A program made the position numbers and the translations under genes. Under the pieces are notes generated by a model. It saw only the letters and a list, made by a program, of their open reading frames with translations. It was not told where the DNA came from and searched no databases. This document shows, one piece after another, positions 1 to 7,781 of a stretch of DNA of 57,026 nucleotides (position 1 is its first letter; each line of letters starts with the position of its first letter). The DNA is from an uncultured Actinomycetes bacterium (GTDB taxonomy: Bacteria > Actinomycetota > Thermoleophilia > RBG-16-64-13): the NCBI GenBank assembly GCA_937148845.1, contig CAKZRW010000036.1:1-57026 (forward strand), read 5' to 3'.

Positions 1-435
1 GATGAGCAGCTTCTGCGCCCTTACCATGTCGCCGACGGTGACCATGGGAAAACTCAGCCCGTATTCCTTGCCGGTCGCAGGGTTGATACTGCTCGGTCCA
101 CTGCTGCCCTTGCAGCCTCCGATCACGTTGGAGCAGATCACGAAGTAGCGGTCAGTATCGAAACCCTTGCCCGGACCGATCATGGTCTCCCACCAGCCGG
201 GCTTGCTGTCGCCGGGGTAGTAGCCGGCAGCATGAGCATCGCCCGAGAGGGCATGGAGGATGAGTACCGCATTGGAGCGGTCTTCATTCAAGTGCCCGTA
301 GGTCTCGTAGGCGATGGTGACCGGAGCCAGGACAGCACCCGACTCCAGTTGCAGTTCAGGGAACGTGACCGACTGCAGCTCGACATACCCCACAGAGGGA
401 CCCAGAGCCTTCTCACTCAATACATAGTCACTCAT
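1..435 (-). CDS. metX: Homoserine O-acetyltransferase, N-terminal part (runs off the left edge)
   Basis: The first 145 codons of an alpha/beta-hydrolase of the MetX family, which acylates the hydroxyl of L-homoserine for methionine synthesis. Reading the minus strand from the ATG at 435 gives an unbroken frame to the window edge. It contains family blocks such as [46 protein letters not shown] and [12 protein letters not shown]. The nucleophile elbow (GxSxGG) and the Asp-His pair lie beyond the edge and cannot be checked. The start follows the nadE stop by 38 bp and has no Shine-Dalgarno, but a TATAAT box sits 11 bases upstream, so the mRNA may be nearly leaderless. The acyl donor, acetyl- or succinyl-CoA, cannot be decided from this part. 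Confidence 0.9.
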   Translation of the reverse strand, partial: MSDYVLSEKALGPSVGYVELQSVTFPELQLESGAVLAPVTIAYETYGHLNEDRSNAVLILHALSGDAHAAGYYPGDSKPGWWETMIGPGKGFDTDRYFVICSNVIGGCKGSSGPSSINPATGKEYGLSFPMVTVGDMVRAQKLLI

Positions 436-446
436 AGCGAAGTAGG

Positions 447-452
447 ATTATA
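447..452 (-). promoter_or_regulatory. -10 box (TATAAT) of metX
   Basis: A perfect TATAAT on the minus strand lies just after the nadE stop codon. It would place the transcription start about 5 bases before the metX ATG. No clear -35 is visible. A CGGCT/AGCCG inverted repeat (461-480) overlaps the end of nadE just upstream. Confidence 0.5.
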
Positions 453-473
453 TACATTTGCGGCTGGAGCCGA

Positions 474-2270
474 TCAGCCGCGATAGCGACTGGTTATGGG
501 CAGACGGCGGTCCTTCCCGAAGGCTTTCGGAGTGATGCGCACCCCGGGAGCCGCTTGCCGTCGTTTGTACTCATTGCCGTCGATCATGGCGATGACCCGC
601 TGGACCGTGGCCCGGTCCAGGCCCCGGGCGACGATCTCCTCCAGACTCTCATCTCGCACAACGTAGGCTTCGATGATCTCGTCCAACAAGTCGTACGGGG
701 GAAGGGTGTCCTGATCGGTCTGTCCTGCGGCCAGCTCGGCTGAAGGCGCCCTCTTGATGGTCGACTCAGGGATGGGCGGCAGACCCTCCGCCCGGGCGTT
801 CCTATACGCAGCGAGACGATACACCAGCGTCTTGGGCACGTCTTTCAGAACAGCGAAACCGCCGGCCATGTCGCCGTAGAGGGTGGCGTATCCCACCGCA
901 GTCTCACTCTTGTTCCCCGTAGTCAGCACGAGCCACCCGAAGCGGTTGGACAAAGCCATCAGCAGATTCCCCCGTATGCGCGCTTGGATGTTCTGCTCGG
1001 TCACCCCTGGCTTGTCTGGGTCCAGATAGTCGGCCAAGCACTCCAGGTACGAGCCGTACACCCCCTCGATGGGGATCTCGTGGTAGCGCACCCCCAGACG
1101 CGCGGCCGTCTCCCGGGCATCGTTCCGCGTGCCAGTGCTCGAATAGCGGGAGGGCATGGATACGGCATTGACGCGGTCCTTGCCCAGAGCGTCGGCCGCG
1201 ATGCAGGCAGTAAGGGCCGAATCTATCCCCCCGCTGATCCCCATGACCACCTGCTCGAACCCGTTCTTTGCCACGTAGTCCCTCACCCCTAGACAGAGGG
1301 CTTCATAGACCTCGGCCTCCGGCTCCAGACATTCGCACACTGGGGGCCGCCGGCCCTCCGACCCCGGACCTCTGAGGAGGTCGCCATCCAGCGGCCAGTC
1401 AGGGCTGCTTCCCGCCAAGGTCCCCGGGAGTGAGCTGGCCACCGGGATCGCCTGGAGCTGCCAGGCGAAGGCCGGAGCTCCCGGGCACTGGCTGACAGTG
1501 CGTTCACCCTCTGCCCCCCTAGCCAGCTCCGACGGCGTGGGCCACTCCAAATCGGCCACTAGCAGTTCCTCCTTGAACTGGGCCGCCCGGGCGAGGAGTC
1601 TGCCCTCAGGGTCGTAGACGAGACTGTGGCCGTCGAAAACCAGCTCATCCTGCCCGCCCACTCCGTTCACGTAACAGACGTAGGCTCCGGCTGCGCGGGC
1701 CCGGTCGGCCAACATGTTCTCCCGTTCTCGGCCCTTGCCCAGGTGATAGGGCGACATGGACAGATTCACCACCACCTGGGCCCCCGCTTTCCACGCGGCC
1801 ATCTCGGAAGGCCCGAGGGGCTCCCAGATGTCTTCACAGATGTTCACTCCCACCCGCCAGTCCCCCAATTCGAGAACGACTACCGCGTCGCCGGGGATGA
1901 AGTACCGCTTCTCATCGAACACGCCGTAGTTGGGTAGACGCAGCTTGTGATAGAGCGCGACCACCCTGCCGTCGCTTAGAACAGCCGCGGAGTTGTAGAC
2001 GCGACCCTCTTCCAAGGTGGGGACACCCACCACCGCACACAAGCCCGTACAGGCCGATGCCACTTGGTCGAGCATTGCCCGACACCCGGCCAAGAAATGG
2101 TCCTTGAGCAGCAGGTCCTCGGGAGGATAGCCCGAGATGGCGAGTTCCGGAAAGACCACAAGATGTGCCCCTGTCGCCCGCGCTTTCCCTAACCATTGGG
2201 CGATGAGAGCGGCATTCTCCTCCAAGGCCCCCACGGTCAGATCGATCTGCGCCAGAGCGACCCGCAGCAC
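474..2270 (-). CDS. nadE: Glutamine-dependent NAD+ synthetase
   Basis: The last step of NAD synthesis: ATP-dependent amidation of nicotinate adenine dinucleotide, with ammonia taken from glutamine. The 598-residue protein has the two-domain form. An N-terminal nitrilase-type glutaminase (about 1-260) shows the triad E42 (FPELAISGYPPEDLL), K109 (YHKLRLPNYGVF) and C145 (NICEDIWE). A C-terminal synthetase has the PP-loop SGGIDS at 346-351 and the TTGNKSETAVGYATLYGDM block. The length is typical for the glutamine-dependent type. It starts 4 bp after the manB-like stop, so the two are co-transcribed. Residues roughly 250-310 between the domains are rich in Pro, Ser and Gly, a longer linker than usual. 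Confidence 0.97.
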   Translation of the reverse strand: MLRVALAQIDLTVGALEENAALIAQWLGKARATGAHLVVFPELAISGYPPEDLLLKDHFLAGCRAMLDQVASACTGLCAVVGVPTLEEGRVYNSAAVLSDGRVVALYHKLRLPNYGVFDEKRYFIPGDAVVVLELGDWRVGVNICEDIWEPLGPSEMAAWKAGAQVVVNLSMSPYHLGKGRERENMLADRARAAGAYVCYVNGVGGQDELVFDGHSLVYDPEGRLLARAAQFKEELLVADLEWPTPSELARGAEGERTVSQCPGAPAFAWQLQAIPVASSLPGTLAGSSPDWPLDGDLLRGPGSEGRRPPVCECLEPEAEVYEALCLGVRDYVAKNGFEQVVMGISGGIDSALTACIAADALGKDRVNAVSMPSRYSSTGTRNDARETAARLGVRYHEIPIEGVYGSYLECLADYLDPDKPGVTEQNIQARIRGNLLMALSNRFGWLVLTTGNKSETAVGYATLYGDMAGGFAVLKDVPKTLVYRLAAYRNARAEGLPPIPESTIKRAPSAELAAGQTDQDTLPPYDLLDEIIEAYVVRDESLEEIVARGLDRATVQRVIAMIDGNEYKRRQAAPGVRITPKAFGKDRRLPITSRYRG

Positions 2271-2274
2271 CGGC

Positions 2275-3666
2275 TCACGCCCCCTTGAGGAGGGAGACGA
2301 CCTCGCGCGTGACCCGCTGGAGCAGGTCGCGATCGCCCCGGGTCTCCACGTTCAGGCGCACTAAGGGCTCGGTGTTCGACATGCGCACGTTGAACCGCCA
2401 GTCCGCGAATTCCAGGCCAAGGCCATCGATCTCCTCTACGCGCAGCGCCTCCGCCTCGTAGTGGACCCGCACGGCGGCCAAGGCCGCCGCCGGGTCAGGA
2501 AGACGCAGGTTGATCTCTCCGCTCACCGGGTAGCGGGCGATGCGCTCAGCTAGCAACTCCGAGAGGGGCCGCCCCCTCTCGCTGAGTATGGAGACCACTT
2601 CCAGCCAAGGGATCATCCCGGAGTCGCAGTAGAAGAACTCGCGGAAGTAGTGATGCGCCGCCATCTCTCCGCCGTAGGCGGCGTCGACCTGCCGCATCTT
2701 CTCTTTGATGAAGGCGTGTCCGCTCTTGCTCACCACCGGTCGACCGCCCCTGGCCTCCACCATCTCGACCGTGTTCCAGACCAGTCTAGGATCGTGCACG
2801 ATCGCCGCCCCTGGATGTCGCTGCAGGGCCCTTTCCGCCAAAAGGCCGACTAGGTAGTACCCCTCGACGAACTGCCCCTTTTCATCGAAGAAGAAGCATC
2901 GGTCGAAGTCTCCATCCCAGGCCAAGCCAAGATCCGCCCCCTCCGCGACGACAGCCTCTGCCGTCACCGCCCGGTTCTCCGGCAGCATGGGATTGGGGAC
3001 CCCGTTGGGGAAGGAGCCGTCCGGCTTGTGATATATCTTGACCAAGCGCAGAGGAAGAAACGGTTCCAACCGGTCGAGCACCGGCCCTGCCCCGCCGTTA
3101 CCAGCGTTGACGACGACTTTGAGAGGACGCAGCTTCGCGGGGTCGACATAGGTGAGAAGATGCTCCACATACTGCGGCCGCAGGTCGAGACGGGTGACGC
3201 TCCCAGGGGGGCCACTGGTCGCCGGCGGAGCCCAGTGGACATTGCCATCCCGCCGCAACATTTCCATGACCAGCTGTTCCATCTCGGCAAGACCCGTGTC
3301 GGCACTGATGGGGCGAGCTCGATCGCGGGTAAATTTCATGCCGTTGTAGTCCTTGGGGTTATGGCTGGCGGTGATCATCACCCCGCCGTCCAGCTCCAGA
3401 GAGCCGACGGCAAAATAGACTTCCTCGGTGCCCACCATGCCGATGTCGATCACGTCTACCCCCGAATCCGTGAGCCCCTTGCACAGACGGGCCGCCAATT
3501 CGGGACTGGTGAGGCGGATGTCATAGCCGACGGCGACCTTTCGCGGCTTGATCAGGGCCGCGTAGGCACGGCCGATGAACTCGGCGAGCGGAGGGCTTAG
3601 CTCGTCAGGCACTCGGCCCCGCACGTCGTAGGCTTTGAAACATCCCAGGTACTGTCCTATCGCCAT
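2275..3666 (-). CDS. manB: Phosphomannomutase/phosphoglucomutase
   Basis: An alpha-D-phosphohexomutase that interconverts hexose 1- and 6-phosphates (mannose and/or glucose) for nucleotide-sugar and glycan synthesis. Its 463 residues cover all four family domains. The phosphoserine loop is TASHNP with S101, the magnesium loop is DGDFDR at 251-256, the sugar-specificity loop includes GEMAAHHYFREFFYCDSG, and the phosphate-binding loop is MSNTEPLVRLNVETR. GEMSAHHYFR-type loops occur in bifunctional PMM/PGM enzymes, so specificity is probably dual. A GGAGG lies 9 bases before the ATG, and GGAGGCTTC is repeated at a 12-bp period in the leader. First gene of a manB-nadE(-metX) unit. Confidence 0.93.
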   Translation of the reverse strand: MAIGQYLGCFKAYDVRGRVPDELSPPLAEFIGRAYAALIKPRKVAVGYDIRLTSPELAARLCKGLTDSGVDVIDIGMVGTEEVYFAVGSLELDGGVMITASHNPKDYNGMKFTRDRARPISADTGLAEMEQLVMEMLRRDGNVHWAPPATSGPPGSVTRLDLRPQYVEHLLTYVDPAKLRPLKVVVNAGNGGAGPVLDRLEPFLPLRLVKIYHKPDGSFPNGVPNPMLPENRAVTAEAVVAEGADLGLAWDGDFDRCFFFDEKGQFVEGYYLVGLLAERALQRHPGAAIVHDPRLVWNTVEMVEARGGRPVVSKSGHAFIKEKMRQVDAAYGGEMAAHHYFREFFYCDSGMIPWLEVVSILSERGRPLSELLAERIARYPVSGEINLRLPDPAAALAAVRVHYEAEALRVEEIDGLGLEFADWRFNVRMSNTEPLVRLNVETRGDRDLLQRVTREVVSLLKGA

Positions 3667-3713
3667 CTTGCGAAGCCTCCAGAGAAGCCTCCCGGATACG
3701 CCTCGGGAGACGA

Positions 3714-3741
3714 TTGCATGCTTCTCGTCAGTTGTTATACT
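3714..3741 (+). promoter_or_regulatory. Promoter of tRNA-Asn
   Basis: -35 TTGCAT (3714-3719), a 16-bp spacer and an extended -10, TGT followed by TATACT (3736-3741). The predicted start is near 3748, nine bases before the tRNA. Confidence 0.7.
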
Positions 3742-3756
3742 ACGCGAGGTCTACGC

Positions 3757-3831
3757 TCCTCGGTAGCTCAATGGTAGAGCACCTGGCTGTTAACCAGGGT
3801 GTTGCAGGTTCGAGTCCTGCCCGAGGAGCCA
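3757..3831 (+). tRNA. tRNA-Asn (GUU)
   Basis: A complete cloverleaf. The acceptor arms TCCTCGG and CCGAGGA pair fully. The D-arm is GCTC...GAGC, the anticodon stem is CTGG/CCAG around loop CTGTTAA (anticodon GTT), and the T-arm carries GGTTCGAGTCC. The discriminator G is followed by an encoded CCA at 3829-3831. The other two tRNAs in this window do not encode CCA. Confidence 0.97.
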
Positions 3832-4009
3832 TATTGTATGGGGACCATGGTGGACCGCCGGAAGAGCAGCAGTCCCTTGCCTCCGTCACTCGCTCGAACC
3901 ACTCAGGGTACTCTTGGCTGCCGCCCCCGGGGTAAGGTTATCCAGTCCGCGAGGTTCGGTGCTGGCCAAGTCCCGGTCGAGTCAAGTCGTTGGTTGGGCC
4001 CGGCAGGCT

Positions 4010-4261
4010 TCACGCCGCCGAACTCAGACACTCGGGGCAGTCGCTTCCCTCCAGTCCGCTCTCCTCTGAGATCTCGCAGCCGCAGATCGGGCAGAACAAA
4101 GTGAGCGAGCCAGCGACATCTGGGGGGTTTCGTCTGCGGACGTTCCCCCCTTTCCGCCGGTCGATCTCGAGATGGCCCCGGCAGCAGGCGCAGGGGCTAC
4201 CTGGTCGCAGCCGGTCAAGAAAGGAGGCCAGAGAATCCTGCTCTTGTCCTTGCCGTGGCAT
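4010..4261 (-). CDS. Small zinc-ribbon protein downstream of lexA
   Basis: An 83-residue protein that I cannot assign to a named family. It has three Cys pairs: C24/C27 (PCACC), C57xxC60 (FCPICG) and C75xxC78 (DCPEC). This is the pattern of a zinc ribbon or treble-clef fold, with a basic stretch (RRKGGNVRRR, 35-44) between the first two. The ATG follows the lexA stop by 5 bp and an AGGAGG lies inside the last lexA codons, so it is probably translated from the lexA transcript and LexA-controlled. A nucleic-acid-binding or accessory SOS role is only a guess. It could be a fortuitous frame, but the regular Cys spacing argues against that. Confidence 0.6.
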   Translation of the reverse strand: MPRQGQEQDSLASFLDRLRPGSPCACCRGHLEIDRRKGGNVRRRNPPDVAGSLTLFCPICGCEISEESGLEGSDCPECLSSAA

Positions 4262-4266
4262 GGCTC

Positions 4267-4875
4267 TTACAGCCTCCTGAGAACACCGGTCACTTTGCCG
4301 ACGATCACCGGCTCTCTGACATAGATGGGCTCCATGCTGTCGTTCTCAGGTTGGAGGCGCACCCTGTCTCTTTCCCGGAAGAAGCGCTTGAGAGTCGCCT
4401 CGTCATCGATGAGCGCCACCACGATGTCCCCATCAGCAGCCGTCTCCTGGCGCCTGACGATCACAATGTCACCGCTCAGGATGCCCGCCTTGACCATCGA
4501 GTCGCCCGCGACTCGCAGGGCAAAGCAGTCCTCCCCGCCGAGAAAATCGGGCACCTCCATAAAGTCCTCGATGTTTTCTTCCGCCAGGACAGGCATTCCC
4601 GCTGCCACCCGCCCTACCAAAGGGATCACCCACCGTCCGCTTCCGGAAGCCCCTTGACCAGCCTGACCTCGCAGCACCTCCAGCGCCCGTCGCTTGAGCG
4701 CCCCCCGCCGTATGAACCCTTTGGCCTCCAGTGCAGCCAGGTGGTTATGGACAGAAGACGGCGAACTCAGACCCACCGCTGCTGCTATCTCGCGTACCGT
4801 CGGCGGATAGCCCCTTTCGCGGATCCACTCCTCGATGAACCGCAGTATTTGCGACTGCCGATCGTGACGCTCCAC
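4267..4875 (-). CDS. lexA: LexA repressor
   Basis: The SOS repressor: it binds operators of damage-response genes and self-cleaves when stimulated by RecA filaments. A winged-helix DNA-binding domain (about 1-68; REIAAAVGLSSPSSVHNHL is the recognition region) is followed by an S24 peptidase domain. The cleavage bond is A92-G93, the nucleophile S126 (AGDSM) and the general base K163 (ATLKRFF). I place the start at the GTG at 4875, giving 202 residues. It has an AAGGGGG ribosome site, matches family length and lies downstream of the predicted transcription start near 4920. The longer frame up to 5001 would run through the promoter. Two SOS boxes show autoregulation. Confidence 0.95.
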   Translation of the reverse strand: MERHDRQSQILRFIEEWIRERGYPPTVREIAAAVGLSSPSSVHNHLAALEAKGFIRRGALKRRALEVLRGQAGQGASGSGRWVIPLVGRVAAGMPVLAEENIEDFMEVPDFLGGEDCFALRVAGDSMVKAGILSGDIVIVRRQETAADGDIVVALIDDEATLKRFFRERDRVRLQPENDSMEPIYVREPVIVGKVTGVLRRL

Positions 4876-4904
4876 CGTGTCCCCCTTGCCGTCTGGTCGC
4901 CCGG

Positions 4905-4955
4905 CGAACATTCGTTCGCTTCGAGCAGTATAGAACATTTGTTCGCGGCATGCAA
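4905..4955 (-). promoter_or_regulatory. lexA promoter with two SOS boxes
   Basis: -35 TTGCAT (4955-4950), a 17-bp spacer and -10 TATACT (4932-4927), minus strand. SOS box AGAACATTTGTTCG (4932-4945) fills the spacer next to the -10. A second box, CGAACATTCGTTCG (4905-4918), covers the start of the transcript. Both fit the GAAC-N4-GTTC consensus of Gram-positive LexA. LexA bound at either site would block RNA polymerase. Confidence 0.9.
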
Positions 4956-4969
4956 GCGATGCCTGCAAG

Positions 4970-4998
4970 TTGACGCTGCCAGCGGGCGGCCTTATACT
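4970..4998 (+). promoter_or_regulatory. Promoter of tRNA-Leu
   Basis: -35 TTGACG (4970-4975), a 17-bp spacer and -10 TATACT (4993-4998), leaving a leader of about 39 bases before the tRNA. It is divergent from the lexA promoter, whose -35 ends about 15 bp away, so bound LexA might also affect it. Confidence 0.75.
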
Positions 4999-5043
4999 CA
5001 AGCAAACTCGGGGTAGCCCTTATGGGTGACCACTGACGAGTCT

Positions 5044-5128
5044 GTCCGAGTGGCGGAATAGGCAGACGCGCTAGGTTGAGGGCCTAGTGAGTGTATAACT
5101 CATGGGGGTTCAAGTCCCCCCTCGGACA
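5044..5128 (+). tRNA. tRNA-Leu (GAG)
   Basis: A class II tRNA. The acceptor arms GTCCGAG and CTCGGAC pair fully. The anticodon stem is CTAGG/CCTAG around loop TTGAGGG (anticodon GAG). The long variable arm TGAGTGTATAACTCA forms its own hairpin, and the T-arm is GGGGGTTCAAGTCCCCC. The discriminator is A and CCA is not encoded. Confidence 0.97.
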
Positions 5129-5232
5129 CCTACACCTACTTGCAACCTTCCGTCACGCCTTCGCCCGGTGGATTAACGTCCTGCCAAACGATATCCTCAA
5201 CGCAGCATCGGCTCGATCATACGGAGGACGTG

Positions 5233-7722
5233 ATGACCAAGCTTCCCGCCGAACTTCGGTCGTCGGATGTGTACCGCTACTGCGCGGTGGATTCCCTGGG
5301 CTTCGGGACTACGCTCGATCTTCCTGACCTCGCCGAGATCATCGGGCAGGACCGTGCCGTCTCTGCCGTGGAGTTCGGCATGGGCATCACCACCGAGGGC
5401 TACAACATCTTCGCGGTAGGTCCAGCAGGCACAGGGAAGGCCTCGACCATTCGGGAGTTCCTCGCGCGGGTGGCAGCGACGCTCCCCGCCCCCGATGACT
5501 GGGTCTATGTGCACAATTTCGAGAAGCCCCACCAACCGCGCGCCATCAGGCTGCCGGCCGGCAAGGGTCAAGCCTTCCGCAAGGACATGGAGAAGCTGGT
5601 CGAGGACCTGCAGGCGGCCATCACGCAAGCTTTCGAGAGTGAGGAGTATGAAAAGCAGAAGCGCGCCATCGCCCAGAGTGTGAGCGAGCAGCAGGAAGCC
5701 AAGCTCTCCGCTCTCAGCGACAAGGCGGAAGCGCAAGGCTTCGCCATGGTGCGCACCCCCGCTGGTCTAGCCTTTGTGCCCAAGATGCCGGACGGGAGCA
5801 CCATGTCCCGCGAGACCTATGAAAGCTTGCCCCCTGAGCAACAGAAAGCCATCGACGAAGGCCTAGAGGCTCTCAATGAAGAACTCCAACAGGTGATGCG
5901 GCAGGTGCGCCAGGACGAGAGGGCAGGTCGGGAGGCCTTGCGTGAGCTCGACCGGCAGGTCACTACCTATGCAGCCAAGCACCTGGTTGACGATATGTGC
6001 GAGCGCTGGTGTGACAGCGCCGACCTGTTGGACTACCTCCAGGCCGTGCTCCAAGACGTTCTAGAGAACGCCGACGAGTTCAAGCGGTCGGACGAGGAAG
6101 CCCCGGTAATGTTCATGGGCGTACCTATCCCTCCCCGCCAGAAAGCAGAAGCCACTTTCCGCAAGTACAGGATCAATGTCTTGGTCGATAACTCAGGGCT
6201 GACCGGAGCTCCTGTTGTCACCGAGAGCAACCCGGTGCTACAGAACCTGGTGGGCCGCGTGGAGCATCTGGCCCAGTTCGGGACCCTGGTGACCGATTTC
6301 AACATGATCAAGCCCGGAGCTCTTCACAAAGCCAACGGGGGCTTCCTGGTGCTCGAAGCCCGCGAGCTCCTTCTCAAGCCCTATGCTTGGGACGCGCTCA
6401 AGCGGACCCTCAAGACCGGAGAGATCCGCATCGAAGACGTCGCCCAGCAGCTGGGCTTTGCCACCACTGTCACTCTGGACCCCGAGCCGATACCGTTCAA
6501 GGCCAAGATCATCTTGAGCGGCGAGCCCTACATCTACTACCTCCTTTACACCCTCGATCCGGATTTCCAGGAGCTTTTCAAGGTCAAGGCTGATTTCGAC
6601 ACGGTCATTGACAGGACGCCACAGACTGAACGGCTCTATGCTCGTTTCGTCGGCCGCATATGCAAGGAGCGAGGACTTGCCCCGCTCTCGGCGGACGGCG
6701 TGGCCAGAGTCATCGAGCACTGTTCCCGCTTGGTCGAGGACCAGCACAAGATGACCACCCGCTTCGTGGACGTGGTGGACCTACTGACCGAGGCCGACTA
6801 TTGGGCCCGTCGAGGTCGGGGAACCCGCGGCAAGCCTCTCGTCCGTCGCGAACACGTACAGAAAGCCATCGACCAACGTATCTACCGCTCCAACCGGGTC
6901 GAGGGGCGCATCCGGGAGATGATCGCGGACGGAACGATCATGGTCGACACCAGGGGAGCGGTAATCGGACAGATCAATGGGCTCTCTGTCTCTTCCCTGG
7001 GTGACTACGCCTTTGGCAGACCCAGCCGTATCACCGCCACCCACCGCCTCGGGGACGGCGAGCTGGTAGACATCGAACGAGAGGTCGAGATGGGTGGCCC
7101 CATCCATTCCAAAGGAGTGCTGATACTGGCCGGCTACCTGGGCGCCAAGTATGCTGCTGATCGTCCGCTCTCCTTCTCTGCCCGTTTGGTGTTCGAGCAG
7201 TCCTATAGTGGAGTGGAGGGCGACAGCGCCTCTTCGGCCGAGCTGTACGCTCTTCTTTCCTCCCTGGCCGGCGTCCCCATACAGCAGCGTTTCGCGGTGA
7301 CCGGCTCGGTCAACCAGCGGGGGCAAGTCCAGGCCATCGGCGGTGTAAACGAGAAGATCGAAGGGTTCTTCGCTGTCTGCAAGGCTCTAGGCCTCCGCGG
7401 GGACGAGGGGGTGCTCATACCCAAGGCCAATGTCCGCAACCTGATGTTGAGCGAGCCAGTGCGCGCCGCCATAGACAAGGGACGTTTTCACATCTACCCG
7501 GTCGCCACTATCGACGAGGGCCTGGCCATCCTCACGGGGGTGCCGGCCGGGCGCTTGAGTCCGCAAGGCACCTATCCCCCGGGGACGGTGAACCGCCTGG
7601 TGGTCGACCGCCTGACAGCGCTTACGGAAAAAGCGCAAGAGCTGTCGCGCAGGCGAGGCCGCGGGGGCAACGGCGCTGCCGCGACCGCCGCAGAACCCAC
7701 TGCTGACAGCCAGAAGCGCTGA
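5233..7722 (+). CDS. Lon-family ATP-dependent protease (LonH/YcbZ-like, AAA_32 type)
   Basis: An 829-residue cytosolic AAA+ protease. It has an N-terminal Walker A (GPAGTGKAS, 63-71), a long charged helical insert (about 110-270), an AAA core with ANGGFLVLEARELLL in the Walker B region, and a C-terminal S16 peptidase domain. Catalytic S665 (EGDSASSAE) and K708 (GGVNEKIEGFF) are 43 residues apart, as in E. coli Lon. It lacks the canonical Lon N-domain and resembles the group with E. coli YcbZ and many clostridial proteins; substrates are poorly known. The ATG at 5233 has GGAGG five bases upstream; the longer frame from 5140 has no such site. The C-terminus (about 795-829) is a basic, Ala-rich tail. 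Monocistronic. Confidence 0.9.
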   Translation: MTKLPAELRSSDVYRYCAVDSLGFGTTLDLPDLAEIIGQDRAVSAVEFGMGITTEGYNIFAVGPAGTGKASTIREFLARVAATLPAPDDWVYVHNFEKPHQPRAIRLPAGKGQAFRKDMEKLVEDLQAAITQAFESEEYEKQKRAIAQSVSEQQEAKLSALSDKAEAQGFAMVRTPAGLAFVPKMPDGSTMSRETYESLPPEQQKAIDEGLEALNEELQQVMRQVRQDERAGREALRELDRQVTTYAAKHLVDDMCERWCDSADLLDYLQAVLQDVLENADEFKRSDEEAPVMFMGVPIPPRQKAEATFRKYRINVLVDNSGLTGAPVVTESNPVLQNLVGRVEHLAQFGTLVTDFNMIKPGALHKANGGFLVLEARELLLKPYAWDALKRTLKTGEIRIEDVAQQLGFATTVTLDPEPIPFKAKIILSGEPYIYYLLYTLDPDFQELFKVKADFDTVIDRTPQTERLYARFVGRICKERGLAPLSADGVARVIEHCSRLVEDQHKMTTRFVDVVDLLTEADYWARRGRGTRGKPLVRREHVQKAIDQRIYRSNRVEGRIREMIADGTIMVDTRGAVIGQINGLSVSSLGDYAFGRPSRITATHRLGDGELVDIEREVEMGGPIHSKGVLILAGYLGAKYAADRPLSFSARLVFEQSYSGVEGDSASSAELYALLSSLAGVPIQQRFAVTGSVNQRGQVQAIGGVNEKIEGFFAVCKALGLRGDEGVLIPKANVRNLMLSEPVRAAIDKGRFHIYPVATIDEGLAILTGVPAGRLSPQGTYPPGTVNRLVVDRLTALTEKAQELSRRRGRGGNGAAATAAEPTADSQKR

Positions 7723-7768
7723 CAGCTAGGGGCGTCGCCAGCTGGGGACGCCGCCAGCTGGGGACGCT
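7721..7768. repeat. Three tandem copies of a 16-bp unit
   Basis: Units at 7721-7736, 7737-7752 and 7753-7768. Copies 2 and 3 (GCCAGCTGGGGACGCC and GCCAGCTGGGGACGCT) differ at one base; copy 1 is diverged. They fill the whole gap between the convergent Lon-like and NuoG-like genes, starting inside the Lon stop codon. Confidence 0.9.
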
Positions 7769-7781
7769 GTCTACACTTTTT
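7721..7781 (+). terminator. Probable terminator of the Lon-like gene
   Basis: The repeats can fold with outer stem GACAGC (7721-7726)/GCTGTC (7766-7771) and inner stem GGCGTC (7731-7736)/GACGCC (7747-7752), followed by TTTTT at 7777-7781. The T-run lies inside the convergent gene. The fold has not been computed. Confidence 0.45.

Noticed and set aside
436-473. SAM riboswitch before metX
   Set aside because: Only 38 bp separate nadE and metX and no riboswitch-like pairing is visible.
3832-4009. A further gene between tRNA-Asn and the zinc-ribbon gene
   Set aside because: Short frames there have no ribosome site or recognisable protein pattern; I see nothing definite in this 178-bp gap.
4876-5001. 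Long N-terminus of lexA
   Set aside because: It runs through the SOS boxes and the promoter; GTG at 4875 has a ribosome site and gives the usual length.
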